Made by a program: the position numbers and the translations under genes. From the NCBI RefSeq assembly GCF_029227915.1, contig NC_079883.1:25234001-25298000 (forward strand): a stretch of 64,000 bases of DNA, read 5' to 3'. Positions 9,890 to 20,899 of this stretch are shown here, piece by piece (within the stretch, counting starts at the first letter, position 1; the number at the start of each line of letters is the position of its first letter). Source of the DNA: Hydractinia symbiolongicarpus. Its lineage: Eukaryota > Cnidaria > Hydrozoa > Anthoathecata > Hydractiniidae. The notes below the pieces were generated by a model, which had not been told where the DNA came from, ran no database searches, and saw nothing but the letters and a program-made list of their open reading frames with translations.

Positions 9890-11520
9890 TTTATTTCCTA
9901 TTCATATAGGATTTGTATGAAATGTAAGATTGACCAAAGTTTCTCTTTTGCTGTTTCCTGTTCTTCTCCCAATTTCCTTTTTTGTAGACCTCTTTCAAAT
10001 TATTTAACTGATGATAATGGTGGGTTACTGACCCATTTATGTCCTGGCACTGGAGGTGGTTTTGGTGGAACGTAGAGCAAACTTCACAATTTTTCTTCCA
10101 TGCCACTTTGTGAGTAGATGAATCCTTTGGTGATGAAGAGCATGGTGTTGCTGATGTGGATTAAACAGCTGTTGCAGATATTGAAGTGCTATTGCTTGTT
10201 GTTGCAGCGGATATTGACACAGTGGGTGTTGACAAGTGGCTAATGAAGATGACACTGAGGTTGATGTTGATTGTCCACTGACTCGTTTGGCTTTAATTTC
10301 TTAAGAATGACCCCTGATGTTGCAAGTTCCTCCATTATTTCCTGTGATTTGTCTAAGCGCACTCAACTGTCATATCGTTTCTTCAAAATGTATCAAACAG
10401 ATTTTCAGGGTATTTAGTATATAGATGCCAGTTGTACGAAACCCGGAAATAACATTGTCGGTTTTGTTCTATTAATGCCGTATTAAACATATTAGATCCA
10501 CAAATACAGGTGTGGAATTTTTGTCTTTGGATCAAGTGCATTTACCCTTTCAGCAAGTAGTTCTTCCCACCTTTTGAGAGGACCAAAACAGCATACATCA
10601 AGTGGTTGTAATTTGTTTGTAACATGGGGAGGTAGCTTTATAAGAGTAATATCCTCTTCCATAGCTTTTTAAATAATTTGATAGATATATGACAAATGAC
10701 CATGATATACCTCAACCAATGGTCTTTCTTGCACCTGTTCAATAAACTTTTCAAACCAATAATATTTCTGTAGTCATCCACTCATTGTATGATCTTCTAT
10801 AGATAGTGTTAGGCAATGCACCCTGGCCTTTCCAACAGTCCCAAATGTTTTTGCCTTGAAAGAATATAAGCGGATCGAACACTCTTTCTGAAGCGCAACG
10901 AGTAGTTAACACGGAATAATTTTCACGACCTTCTCCCTATTGAACTTTAAATGCGGTTTTGCTTTTCGGAACAGTTACTTTGGACTTCTGAGATCGGTTG
11001 TGAACACAGTTTCGTCCAAATTCTAAACTTGCAATGGCTTAAATCCTTTGTCCTTAATGTGTTTTTCAGTAAAAGTTATTTACAATAAAAGGATTGCTTC
11101 TGCTTGACTTTCAAACCGTACTGATCTTTTTAGCTTTTTTTAATGACATGTTGTTCCTATCCATAAATCCCCTTAACCAATCTTTTTTCGGCCAATTGTT
11201 TGTAAAGGGTTATTTTTTTTGTAATTGTTTGTTACGTACTCCTGGACTAAATGTATGATTTCGTGTCATAAAGGGCTGAAACCAGTATTGCATAAAACTT
11301 TAATACAATTAACAAACTGCTGCTTCTCTTTTTTTGTAAGGGCTGTTTTCCTTCCCAAAGCATTTTCTTTCTCCGTCTAATATTTGACTTCAAAACACCA
11401 AACGTGGCTGCTTTGCGTATGCTCATTTCGTTTGAATTAATTGCTTTCATGGAGTACCCCATATCAAAATCTGTCCAACGCTTCTCATTACATTTTGGTT
11501 TTAGTTTTCTAATGTCTATT
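9890..11520 (-). mobile_element. Pogo/Tigger-like DDE transposase relic
   Basis: Minus-strand order from about 11,520 is as follows. A psq-type helix-turn-helix comes first (AINSNEMSIRKAATFGV). A second DNA-binding segment follows (WPKKDWLRGFMDRNNMSLKK). The catalytic region begins with DETVFTTDLRSPKVTVPK (about 11,020-10,970), continues through VFDPLIFFQGKNIWDCWKGQ, then YHGHLSY (about 10,705) and LPPHVTNKLQPLDVCCFGPL (about 10,625-10,565). Family members have DGH where this copy has YHGH, so the second catalytic aspartate is replaced by histidine. A Cys/His-containing, Gln-rich tail may extend to about 9890 (CEVCSTFHQNH). Several stops and frameshifts make it inactive. Confidence 0.8.
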
Positions 11521-12027
11521 TCTTATCTAAAAATAAATTTCTTAATTTAAATAATGAAGCACATATACACCTGCAAGCTTTTTTCTCTGAGAATTTAAAA
11601 AGACAATTCAAGTATGAACTCGCTGTTTGCTCACACTTTTTGTGTTAACAAGCACACAAAAAATCTCTTTAGCATGATTCTTACACGCATGATTGATGAA
11701 CCTGGAAAAGAGTTTCTTTTGTTTGTTTTCAATGCACAGTTTTTAGCAGCAACTACAAAATTGCGTAAAATACAATTCTCTGTGCTAAAAGCTATACCTT
11801 TAAACATCAAAATTTTTATTTTCATATTTTGATGGTTCAAAATGTTTATTTTAATTTTCCTTTCCCTTAAGGGGTGAACAAGTTGACCCACCCAATATTA
11901 GTGTGCAGCTTTTACCCAACCTGCCTATACCTATGCTATATCCACAAAAAGTAGTTATTGTACACATTATGCCACCGATTTCATGTCAATGTCACTAGTA
12001 CCCGTCTCCAATAGTTTTTTGTGTTTA
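11521..12027. other. No gene recognised
   Basis: Overlapping open frames on both strands at 11,614-11,891 show no domain and have the composition of chance frames in A+T-rich DNA. The right end may contain the degraded start of the tyrosine-recombinase fragment. Confidence 0.4.
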
Positions 12028-12890
12028 TATGCAGCCTATCTTGCCAGTTTCTTGTTATCACAATCTGTCTGTTAGTAGCTCAAGTTTATTGATTTTTTCA
12101 AATCCATTTTCCTACAACTGGGTTTTATCAACAGTCCTCAAGGATCTGGCATACACTTGGTATACCTCCACAACCCAAGTTGCCTATTTTGCTTGATTTG
12201 CTTATTTTTATGCGGTCCTGTCATAATATAAATTTCAATCGCCACGGTTCATTTTGGGTTATTTGCGTTATGGCCTTTTTTGGGTTGTTAGGCACATTTA
12301 CTTCCTCATTCTGATGCCTCGTTTTCTCCTAAGCGACAATTTACTAGATCGGACTTTGTGTTTTGTAGTACAGGTATTACATTACTGGTTCGATGGACCA
12401 AAACCATTCAACTTGGTCAGCTTACACTTCCTGTTCTATTGATGGCTATCCAAGGCTTCTCATAATGTCCTGTTAGAGCTGTCCAACATGCATTTTTTTT
12501 ACCACAGCAGCCTTACCTAATAGTCATGCATTTTGCTGGAGAGCACAACCCCTACCCCTAAGCTACTCTACCCCTAAGCTCTGCTTTTTTACGTATAAGT
12601 CATTTGTCTTGTGTGAGGCAGATATTTTTAGAGTTAGCCGTTCCTGCTTCTGAGAATGGGACCCACTCATTTTGGTGTGGTGGTGCTACTTTTGCATTAG
12701 AAGTGGGAGTTTCTTTAGATGTCATCTCACTTTTGGGATATTAAAAGTCGGATGTCATGTATCATTACCTACTACCCCTTGCGCAGCGCGTATCCGCCGA
12801 ACAGGTTATTGCATCACATTTAGCTTATTTTTTTTCCTTTTTTCCACACCTATTCACTGGCACTTTAACTATTGCCTAGACTTATGCTAT
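12028..12890 (+). mobile_element. DIRS-type tyrosine recombinase fragment
   Basis: Plus-strand frames give YAAYLASFLLSQSV (core-binding domain), then after frame changes LGIPPQPKLP, MAFFGLLR, AHLLPHSDASFSPKRQFTRS, TLPVLLMAIQG, and the C-terminal active-site region HSFWCGGATFALEVG with SLDVISLLGY, a stop where W is expected, and KSDVMYHYLLPLAQR. The H-S-F-x-x-G-x-A-T motif normally has an arginine (HSFRRGG) as part of the R-H-R-Y set. Here it is HSFWCGG, so a catalytic arginine is lost, while the late tyrosine region is still seen. This arrangement is found in DIRS-like retroelements and related eukaryotic tyrosine recombinases. No reverse transcriptase was found beside it. Confidence 0.75.
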
Positions 12891-13999
12891 TGAATCGTTT
12901 TTGTTCTTTTTTATGCAGTTTTTGGTTTAGTCTTCGATACAGTCCTCAGTGTTGTTTTCTTTTATCATTCAGCAGATTATACTCTTACTATATAACATAG
13001 ATGTTTTATGTATTATATAGTCTTTACTTTGTTTTATGAGCCTTTGTTTTATTTATTTATTCAAGCTTGTAAGAGACCGTTTATTTTCATTTGTATGTTT
13101 GTAGTCTGTATATAATAGTCACTTTTGTAGTAAAACTGGTACTATGCACACATGACTTCTTATTGGTTGAGTTTAAATTGCAGGAAGTAAGGAAATGTTA
13201 AGTTACCACTAGCTAGAACAAGTGGCCTCCTAAAATATCAATAAAACCCAAAAATCTAAGTTTAATAAAGCCCATATGTAGCTATATGTCCTCCTCATAA
13301 CTGCCACTCATTTTATTATAAATACTGTGATTGCTAAGATAAAAATGGATAATAGAATTATTAAAAACATCAGAAAAGATTCTTCTGTAGATTGTTGTTC
13401 TTGTTTACTTATATTCTGCTTATTCGTTGTAAAAAAGTGAAAGCCGGACTTACTGAGTGTTTTAATAGTAGTTTATAACTTTATATTTATATAATAAAAA
13501 CAGTTTTTTTAATCTATTATTTTGGGGTCATTTTCTCTTTATTTAGTTTCGTAGGGGTGTGTTCTCGTCATTCAGAATGAATTACGGTAGTATTAAGCTT
13601 CAAAGGAACATGTTTTTTTCATTCTAGACATTTTTGCATCATCTTAGAAAAAATGTGACAGTTTCTTGAAATATTTATTTCGGTTTAACAACTTTAATTG
13701 GTTTCTATTGGTTCGACATTGTTTCAAATTTTGTTTTAATAATACTCACAACACCTTACATTGTATCAAATCTTTTCAGAACTGTTTTAAAGTGGTTTTA
13801 AACTGTTTTATTTTTTTCATTTTTTATTTTCTTAATTTTTATAAAAAATAAGATCATTATTTTATACGTATATGTGTACATGTACATATATAAATGTTTT
13901 TAAAATTATTTCAAAATTGTTTCAAAAATTTTATCAAAATCGTTTTATGCGCTTCTTAGTCTTTTATAATATTGTTTCGTGAATTTGATTTGTGATATA
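12891..13999. other. Gene-free A+T-rich interval
   Basis: I see no exon, RNA gene or domain. Several weak TTGTTTTAAAGTGG-like and TTTCAAAATTGTTTCAAA-like short repeats occur between 13,660 and 13,950. Confidence 0.4.
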
Positions 14000-14256
14000 C
14001 ACACTTTTTTTATAAGAAACCAGTTTTGGCTACTGAGGCTCAAGTTTCTTATTTTTTCCTGATTTTGAGGCTAAAAGTTTCTTAAGTTAGTATGTCATTA
14101 ACCCCCTGTAACCCATTCCCTAATTTACTGTAATATTTTCTGTAATAGTTTATGGTCTGGAGAAGCTTAAAAGATTGAGTTAAGCCAAGTTTCCTAATAT
14201 TTTCAAATTTTGAGCCTCAGGTTTCTTATAAGCGTGTTTCTTATAAAACAAAAGTG
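14000..14256. repeat. MITE-like element with imperfect inverted ends
   Basis: The left end (CACTTTTTTTATAAGAAAC, from about 14,002) is mirrored at the right end, whose reverse complement reads CACTTTTGTTTTATAAGAAAC minus one base difference. The inner GAGGCTCAA is also repeated in inverted orientation (about 14,035 and 14,215). Total length is about 257 bp with no coding capacity. The target duplication is not clear. Confidence 0.55.
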
Positions 14257-14312
14257 TTAACATTTATAAAATGTTACTGAAGATATTATTTCGGTTTGTC
14301 TGTTCAGTATTC

Positions 14313-14382
14313 ATATTACTGTGGAAAGTTTATCATTTCTTGAAAATTTCTTCAAGAAATGATAAACTTTCCACAGTAATAT
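14313..14382. repeat. Perfect 32-bp-arm inverted repeat (hairpin)
   Basis: The arms at 14,313-14,344 and 14,351-14,382 are exact reverse complements and are separated by the six bases AATTTC. The left arm begins ATATTACTGTGGAAAG. A perfect match of this length in diverged non-coding DNA suggests recent formation or selection. No flanking gene or polyadenylation context explains it. Confidence 0.9.
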
Positions 14383-14399
14383 TTATGAAATGATTATAA

Positions 14400-15060
14400 A
14401 AAAAGCTTTCCATACAATGAAAATTGTTTTAATTTGTATCAAAAAGTAAATGATATTTTACAAGATGATTCAGGTTTACTGTATCCATAATATTAAAAGG
14501 AATATTAAATATAAGGGAGTTGTTGTGAATATGCTAAGATTTTCTAGCGTCATCAAAATATTGAGGCAATGCCACTTTTTAGGGCTTTTTCACGAAATTA
14601 ATACTGGGGGCATATAGGTTAGGTAAGCAGCATTTAAATTGTGCTAGCATGCCTTTTCAACACATCTTACAGAATAATCCATGTTATTAGGGCTCACCAA
14701 GGCCCAACAATTTGAGATTAATGTCCATGCTCGCGTCAGCAGCAAGTAGCACATTTGAAAGTTTGGATCTTATTAAATGATCTAAAAATTCTAAGTCCTA
14801 ATTTTGCTGTAAACATGGACTAGTAAACTTTAAAAAGCTTAAATTGCATGAACCTACAGTACAGTCTGAATGTAATCTACCACGTACACGCTAATATCAC
14901 ACCTTTGCGTGGAGGACGGCAGTCGTTTGTCTTTTGTTATAATTAATTCCCTTGAGCGTTTTGCGAGTTTATATTTGCGTGTTAAAAAACAATGCACTCG
15001 CGAAGAAATATTAGAGCAATTATATTTCTTCTAATAGCGAGATGCATTGTGTAAATGTTT
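14400..15060. other. No gene recognised
   Basis: Non-coding, A+T-rich. I see no repeat or exon I can support. Confidence 0.4.
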
Positions 15061-15074
15061 TGATAAGCTATTCC

Positions 15075-15157
15075 TTTAAGTAATTAAATAATAAAAATCT
15101 TTCGCGAAGTTTTATAATACATTTCGCGAGAATGTATTGTTGATTTAATTACTTAAA
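15075..15157. repeat. 15-bp inverted repeat flanking TTCGCGA motifs
   Basis: TTTAAGTAATTAAAT (15,075-15,089) is repeated as its exact reverse complement at 15,143-15,157. Between them are TTTCGCGAAG and TTTCGCGAGA. It directly precedes the 53-bp tandem array and may be part of the same repeat. Confidence 0.7.
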
Positions 15158-15217
15158 AAGATTCCAGCGCGTTTAATCTAAGAAACATACGAGAAGCATT
15201 GTTCACAACTATTAAAT

Positions 15218-15534
15218 GCCGCTTTTCGTTTTTAAACTTTTAAAATGCGATTAAAGAAACATTTCTATCACTGCTTTTCAGTTATAAACTTTTAAAATGC
15301 GATTTAAAAAAACATTTCTATCGCCGCTGTTCGATTTTAAACTTTTAAAAAGCGATCTAAAAAAAACATTTCTATTGTCGCTTTACGTTTTTAAGCTTTT
15401 AAAATATGATCTAAAAAACATTTCTATCGCCGCTTTTCGTTTATAAACTTTTAAAATGCGACCAAAAAATACATTTCTATTGCCGCTTTTCGTTTATAAA
15501 CTTTTAAAATGTGATTTAAAAAAACACTTAATTA
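15218..15534. repeat. Tandem repeat, about six 53-bp units
   Basis: Units begin near 15,218, 15,271, 15,323, 15,377, 15,429 and 15,482. Each contains a form of GCCGCTTTTCGTTTATAAAC, then TTTTAAAATGCGA, then a run of A and ACATTTCTAT. Unit-to-unit differences are mostly single substitutions and A-run length changes, with the last unit decaying into flanking sequence. Confidence 0.88.
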
Positions 15535-15544
15535 ATGCAATTAA

Positions 15545-16970
15545 AAATTTCAAAAGAGTTCGCGCAAAATAGATTGCTAAAATTGATCTTGCAACCTATT
15601 GTGATTAAACAATCAATCGCGTGGGGTCATTGTTTATCAGCGAGGCAATTATTTTCTTAAAAAAAAACAAAAGCTATCGCAACGTTATTGTTCTGTGTAA
15701 CTATTCACATGAGTTTCGCGTCTGCGGTAGATTACATTCAGACTGTACTGTAGCTAGTTGTGGGGCCAAACTTCACCTTGTCTTAATAGAGTTTGTGGGG
15801 GATAGTGAGTGCAAATTTTAGCCTATATTCTTACTTCTGTGAGATATATAATAGTTTTTTGAAATGCAATGAGAGTATGTCTAAACATTGACCGTTAATG
15901 TTTAAGATCATGCAGTAAGCAGTGACGTTTGTTTGTGAAAAAAGCAATTCTTATATCTTTAAATAATTGCAATTTAGAATTCTCAATATTTAATCAGTAT
16001 AAATAAAATCAATGTCCGTATCTGTTCAAAACCTAGACATAAGACCAAGAGTGTGCACTGCATTGAAAAAAGGTATGTGTTTGCTTATCCTCTCCTCTCC
16101 AAATAAACTTATTATCATTAAATGCCCTTCGTGTAGCCTCAATATTTCTAGTAGAATTATATGTCAAAAATGTTAATAAACTTCCAAGATTTTTGCAATA
16201 CCATTCTAGAAATCTAAAAATCCATGTAAGATTTTCGTCAGATCCTAGAAAATATTGGATCATCTTACTACGAGGATCTTAAATTATCTTATAAAATCTT
16301 TTAGTACTCTTATCTCTTATAATAACTAAATATGTTGATGATTTGTGTCAAGAATGTGACAGATTTCTGACAAATTTGTCTGAGAAAAGCGATTTTTATG
16401 TTTTAGCCCTCTCTCTTCTTTGAATTGAAAAAATAAAAGTAAACAAGTTTTTTTATTATTTCCATTAAACTGTTAATGATTTTTTCCTTCATCAGACAAA
16501 TAATAATAACTAGATAATACAACCTCAATTCAAGCTGAGTAAAATCAGCTAGCTGGCTGGCGTTTAGATACTCCCTCATAATCTACGTTTGTAGCCAAAA
16601 TCCTAAAATTGGTTTGTTTGGGATGATAAAGACTTATCTTAACATGTAAAAACATATAAAAAAGAAATGTTACAAAAATAAAATATTTTAGAAGACAAAA
16701 AGTTAACAAAATGGGAGACCTAATATACAGTTATCTGCAACAAAATTTTACAATTACACCTTTTACCATAATATAAACTTAGTGATTTATCAATTATCGA
16801 TTTATCAAATTGATAGTCTCTGTCAACCTGTGATGCTTAGGGTACTTATTTACCCATGATTAACTTTGTAGGAAAGACTGTAGGATGTGTTTTTTATTTA
16901 ATATGAGAATGATTTTGTCAATTTCACCGGTTGTTTTTCAGAATTACTCTAATATTGTTTGTTTGTTGTT
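15545..16970. other. Upstream of XRCC3; first exon and promoter not resolved
   Basis: This interval should contain the XRCC3 start codon and promoter, since the first recognised exon opens in mid-codon. I could not choose among several ATG-to-GT candidates. A minus-strand frame at 16,263-16,033 of 76 residues has no recognised domain. Confidence 0.4.
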
Positions 16971-16974
16971 TTAG

Positions 16975-19900
16975 CTAACATCCATACTGTGAAAAAGTTG
17001 TTTTCATTTTCAAAATTAGAGCTGAGCAAAAAGACTGGTTTGGGAAGCGCTGACATAAATGAGGTAATATTAACAGCTGCAAAAGCTACGTTTGATCCAA
17101 CCCCGAAACGTTTATTAGACGTGTTAAAAAAGACTGGAACAACAAACAGTTTGCAGGTCAGTAGTAAACATTTGTTTAGATTTCCCAGATTTTACTAGAA
17201 TATATATTTTTTGCAGCAACAAATGCAAAACGTTTTTTAAAATTTTATCATCAGTAAGGTTCAGCTGTACTTACTATTCATTTTTTTTAAAAAGACAATT
17301 TGCAAAGCTGTTGTGTTGTAGTAATTAGAAAAATGGGTGCTAGTATTAGGCAATAGGAAGAGGATCTAATGTCGAACATGTTTGAAGTAAAAAGATTATT
17401 TTTGTGTTTTTTTATTAATTACTAGTTATAAAGCCCGTGGAAAAATCCACTTAGACAGGATAACAATAAAAAATAACCGTTATTTAAATTTCGATAAGGA
17501 CCTGTCAAGAGATAAAATATTTTTCCTGGAAGTTTGTTTACTTGTTTCCTCTATTGTGTAGAGCTTGAATAGCTGATTATAATAATGTATAGAATCATTT
17601 GTTTTGGACAAACACCTAAGAAGATATAAGAGTTTAAACATTTTGTTGACGTCAGCAAAAACGAACAAATATGCAAAAAAATTATTCTAAGAAATTTGTA
17701 TACCCGTTACCTTATTATATAGATCTTAAAACGCTGATTAAGAAAATATATAGGATCATGTTTCTTTGACAAACGGTTTCAAAGATATTAAGGTTTGAAG
17801 GTTTTTTTATGACGTCATCAACCCGTCCATTTCGAAATGGATTCGGGGACACAGGTTTGGGAAAGTTACCCAAATTGGTCACAGGTGGTCCCTAGTTACC
17901 CACGCAGGAGATGACGTCAGTTATTTCACCCGTTTCCAAGTTATTTAGCCTTAAATTTGAAAGTGCAATGCAATGGCTTCACTAATCTTAATATACCTTC
18001 CTTTGACGTCAATATTGCTCTAATGTCAAAGTTTGCTAATTTACAGAACAAATTTATAGGCGATGTTTTATAGACTTTATCAAAGAAATTTTATCCACTT
18101 TCCAAAAGTTACAGACAGAAGCTTTGTATTATCATATAGATTTTCCAATGTATTGTGCAAAAATACTAAGTGTTTCACAGAGGAGGAATTTTCTATGAAT
18201 TTTTCAAAGTTATTAAGCTGATGTGTTATCTAAAGACATCGAAGTTACAAATAAATTATCCTCATCCCACATAAGCAAATTTATTTTACAAAATAGCAGG
18301 TAAAATAAAGGTATAAAACTTAATCTTCTAGTTAGCCACATGCATCTTATTGATGTTGGATTGTTGAAAAAATGCAAACAGAATTTTCAGACATTCAAAA
18401 TATCTAGATGCACTTATTTTTGGTATTATTATTTTTTGTTGTTGATATTGATTTCATTCTTTTCAGCGTTCCAGCTAATTTTGACTTTTTATTTTTTTCA
18501 TGAGCTTCATAGCACCAACACCCTCTAAGATTCTCACAACATCATGTTAAAATTTAGAATTTAGATACAATTAAAAAAGTAGAAATAAAAAGTCAGTTCG
18601 CAAAAAAATTGCTGACTGTAGAAAAGAAAACCTTTTTGCAAGTGCTTTTGGAGCACTGTAGGCCTTGATCCTTGATAGTGGCTATGGTATTTCAGAAACT
18701 ATTATAGAAATAGGTGAAACAAACGCTTGATACAAATGCATGATTAAGAAATGAAATTATGTCAATTTTAACATTTCCTTCATAGAATAATTCACAAAGA
18801 CAGCATTTCTGTTCGCAAATTGCGAATTGCTACCAATCTAAACCCCGTTAAAATTGACAAAACATTTCTTTTATTTTCTAGAAAGTATTTTTTTTTGTTT
18901 AAAATTATTATTAAAAATGCAACATGATTTTTATGTTTTGAAACACTTAATTTTTTTGCTAATGCACATATTTTTATTTTGTAGCACTTTAAATTATCAA
19001 CTGGTTGCCCAAGCATTGATAAATTTTTAAATGGAGGTTTGCTCTACCCAGGGGTGACTGAAATATGTGGTGAAAGTGGAAGTGGAAAGACACAGTTTTG
19101 TATGCAATTATGCTTAAATGTTGAACGGAAAAGTAAGCATTGTACGTCATTGACGATAGTACCTAGTATCTAGTTTAACACAAATTGTAAGAGCTTATAA
19201 ATTCATATACTGCGTTGGAATTAGAACTAAAGCCAAACATTTAGTTGCAATTTTCTTTATTATTGTCATTTCAAACAGGCTCTCTATACATATGCACAGA
19301 AGATGTTTTTCCTCACAAACGTCTGCAACAAATGGCTTCTTGTTTTTACCAAAAGAATAAAGATGAGATGAACCTTACAAACCTATCTGAAATTACTGAT
19401 AACATTTTCATTGAGCATGCAGCTGATTTGGTGAGTTTTACTGCTCTAAATAGTAGTTTTGAACTTATTTTTTTTGATATTACTATATTCATCAGCATTT
19501 AAGATGTCAAAAGTGTTCTCTCAACTAATAAAAGTACCATTTTAAGCTGTGCTAAAAAAAACAATTTTTAGGATATCTGTGTTTAAAAATTTTTTAGGAT
19601 GCTCTTAGGGGTATATTGGATGTTCAACTCCCAGTCATATTATCTTCAAAGAGTATAAAGCTAATCGTGATTGATTCCATTGCAGCTCTTTTTCGTGTTG
19701 AATTTAATGTCTCTCAGATGGCTGAACGTGCAAAGGTTCTTGCCAAGATTGGATCAGTTTTGCACAAATATACGCATCAGTTTCAAATCTGTATTGTTTG
19801 TGTGAACCAGGTAATCCTCATGATTGTCTATTTGTTCTGCTTAAGTTGAATTACAAATCTATTAAAGCATTCTTGTTTTTGTTTCGGTTAGGTCATGGAT

Positions 19901-20750
19901 GTTTTTAACCAAAGCAACGTCAACAGCCATAGGTTCGATTCTCTATGTTTGCCTAGTTGAGAAATAACTTTGTTTGTAAAAGTATGCAGCCAATATTGAC
20001 ACAAAACGTTCTCAAGATCAAATCATCAGTCCTTCATGTTTACGTAATATAATAATACATTCAGCTCAAACTAAGAAATAAGTGTCATGTCATGTCAACA
20101 AATGTCTATCTCACTTTTATCGTAAGTTTGCAACAAAATATTGAATTCTTTGCCTTATCCTTGCGTTAGAATGAACTGGAATCTTTCCAACTGTTTTGTA
20201 TTTTTCGTAACCTGGGAATCACTTACAACAAATAATTAGGTGTTAATGTTTAATGCGTGATAATAAAATGGATTCAGTATATATTTATTGATTTGTTATA
20301 GTTTACAGAAAGTAATGCCTGCTCTTGGCCTTACCTGGTCATATCATGTGAACACAAGGATTTTACTGTCTCGAACACACTTTACACTATCAATGTTCCA
20401 TCCTGATCAAAAGGTATGTTAGAAAATTTTACGTTTAGATTTGTATGACTGTTAGCAAAGAACTGAATTTTTTATTTAAATATCTGAAGAAAACTGAAAA
20501 AATAATCAATGCAAATTTTAACTATCCGGAAAACCAGTGTGAAGTGTATTTAGGCTTTCACAGCTTTACATTTTTTATTATACTTTTTTAAACTGATTTA
20601 TGTCTCTCTTTTCAGTTGAAACTTGATCCAATTGTTAGATGTTTATCCATATTATTCTCATCTCATCTTCCTTGTTCGAAATGTTACTACATTGTTGATG
20701 AAGTTGGTGTAAAAGCAGTAGAAATTCCCAGCTTGCAAACAAACGCTTAA
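16975..20750 (+). CDS. XRCC3: DNA repair protein XRCC3 (RAD51 paralogue), 5' exon missing
   Basis: XRCC3 pairs with RAD51C (CX3 complex) in homologous recombination and Holliday-junction processing in the nucleus. Seven exons follow GT-AG rules with consistent phases: 16975-17156, 18985-19132, 19279-19430, 19598-19810, 19892-19932, 20302-20413 and 20616-20750 (TAA). Together they give about 327 codons, compared with 346 in human as I recall, so only a short N-terminal exon is missing. The RecA core is complete. LSTGCPSIDKFLNGG is followed by Walker A GESGSGKT (exon 2) and the XRCC3-diagnostic YICTEDVFPHKRLQQM (exon 3). Next come FIEHAADL and Walker B LIVIDSIAALF (exon 4), then VNQV and PALGLTWSYHVNTRILLSR. 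The third exon separates RAD51C and XRCC2 from XRCC3 by its FPHKRLQQ motif. The first intron contains a Helitron-like copy and a dispersed repeat. APC1 starts 1.1 kb downstream on the same strand. Confidence 0.93.
17422..18140 (-). mobile_element. Helitron-like non-autonomous element, copy 3 (XRCC3 intron)
   Basis: On the minus strand the element begins TCTATATGATAATAC after A. It ends with the hairpin GTGGATTTTTCCAC, 11 bases, CTAG and then T. Internal blocks match copies 1 and 2, including four TGACGTCA octamers and the GGACCACCTGTGACCAATT region. It lies inside the intron between exons 16975-17156 and 18985-19132 of XRCC3, antisense to the gene. Confidence 0.78.
18575..18850 (+). repeat. 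Dispersed repeat family R1, copy in XRCC3 intron
   Basis: This segment matches the reverse complement of 34,745-35,005 over several blocks: AAGTCAGTTCGCAAAAAA, a block ending GAAAACCT, GAAATAGGTGAAACAAA, and AATTGCGAATTGC near the right end. Both copies are in introns of different genes, so this is an interspersed element rather than a local duplication. No terminal repeat or coding capacity was seen. Confidence 0.75.
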
Positions 20751-20873
20751 TACTATTTTAATTGCATTGTTTGCTCATGCCTAAAAGCAAAATCTTTTTA
20801 TTTTTTTTGTTGTTACTTATAAATATATATTTTTGTTTTAGTTAGAACTTGCCATTGCACTGTATATTAAAGC

Positions 20874-20879
20874 AATAAA
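20874..20879 (+). terminator. Likely XRCC3 polyadenylation signal
   Basis: AATAAA lies about 124 bp after the XRCC3 stop, followed by T-rich sequence. It is the first canonical hexamer downstream of the stop. Confidence 0.6.
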
Positions 20880-20899
20880 ACTTATGATCTTTTTTTTAC

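Noticed and set aside
11614-11891. Overlapping frames on both strands
   Set aside because: No domain, A+T-rich composition, chance length.
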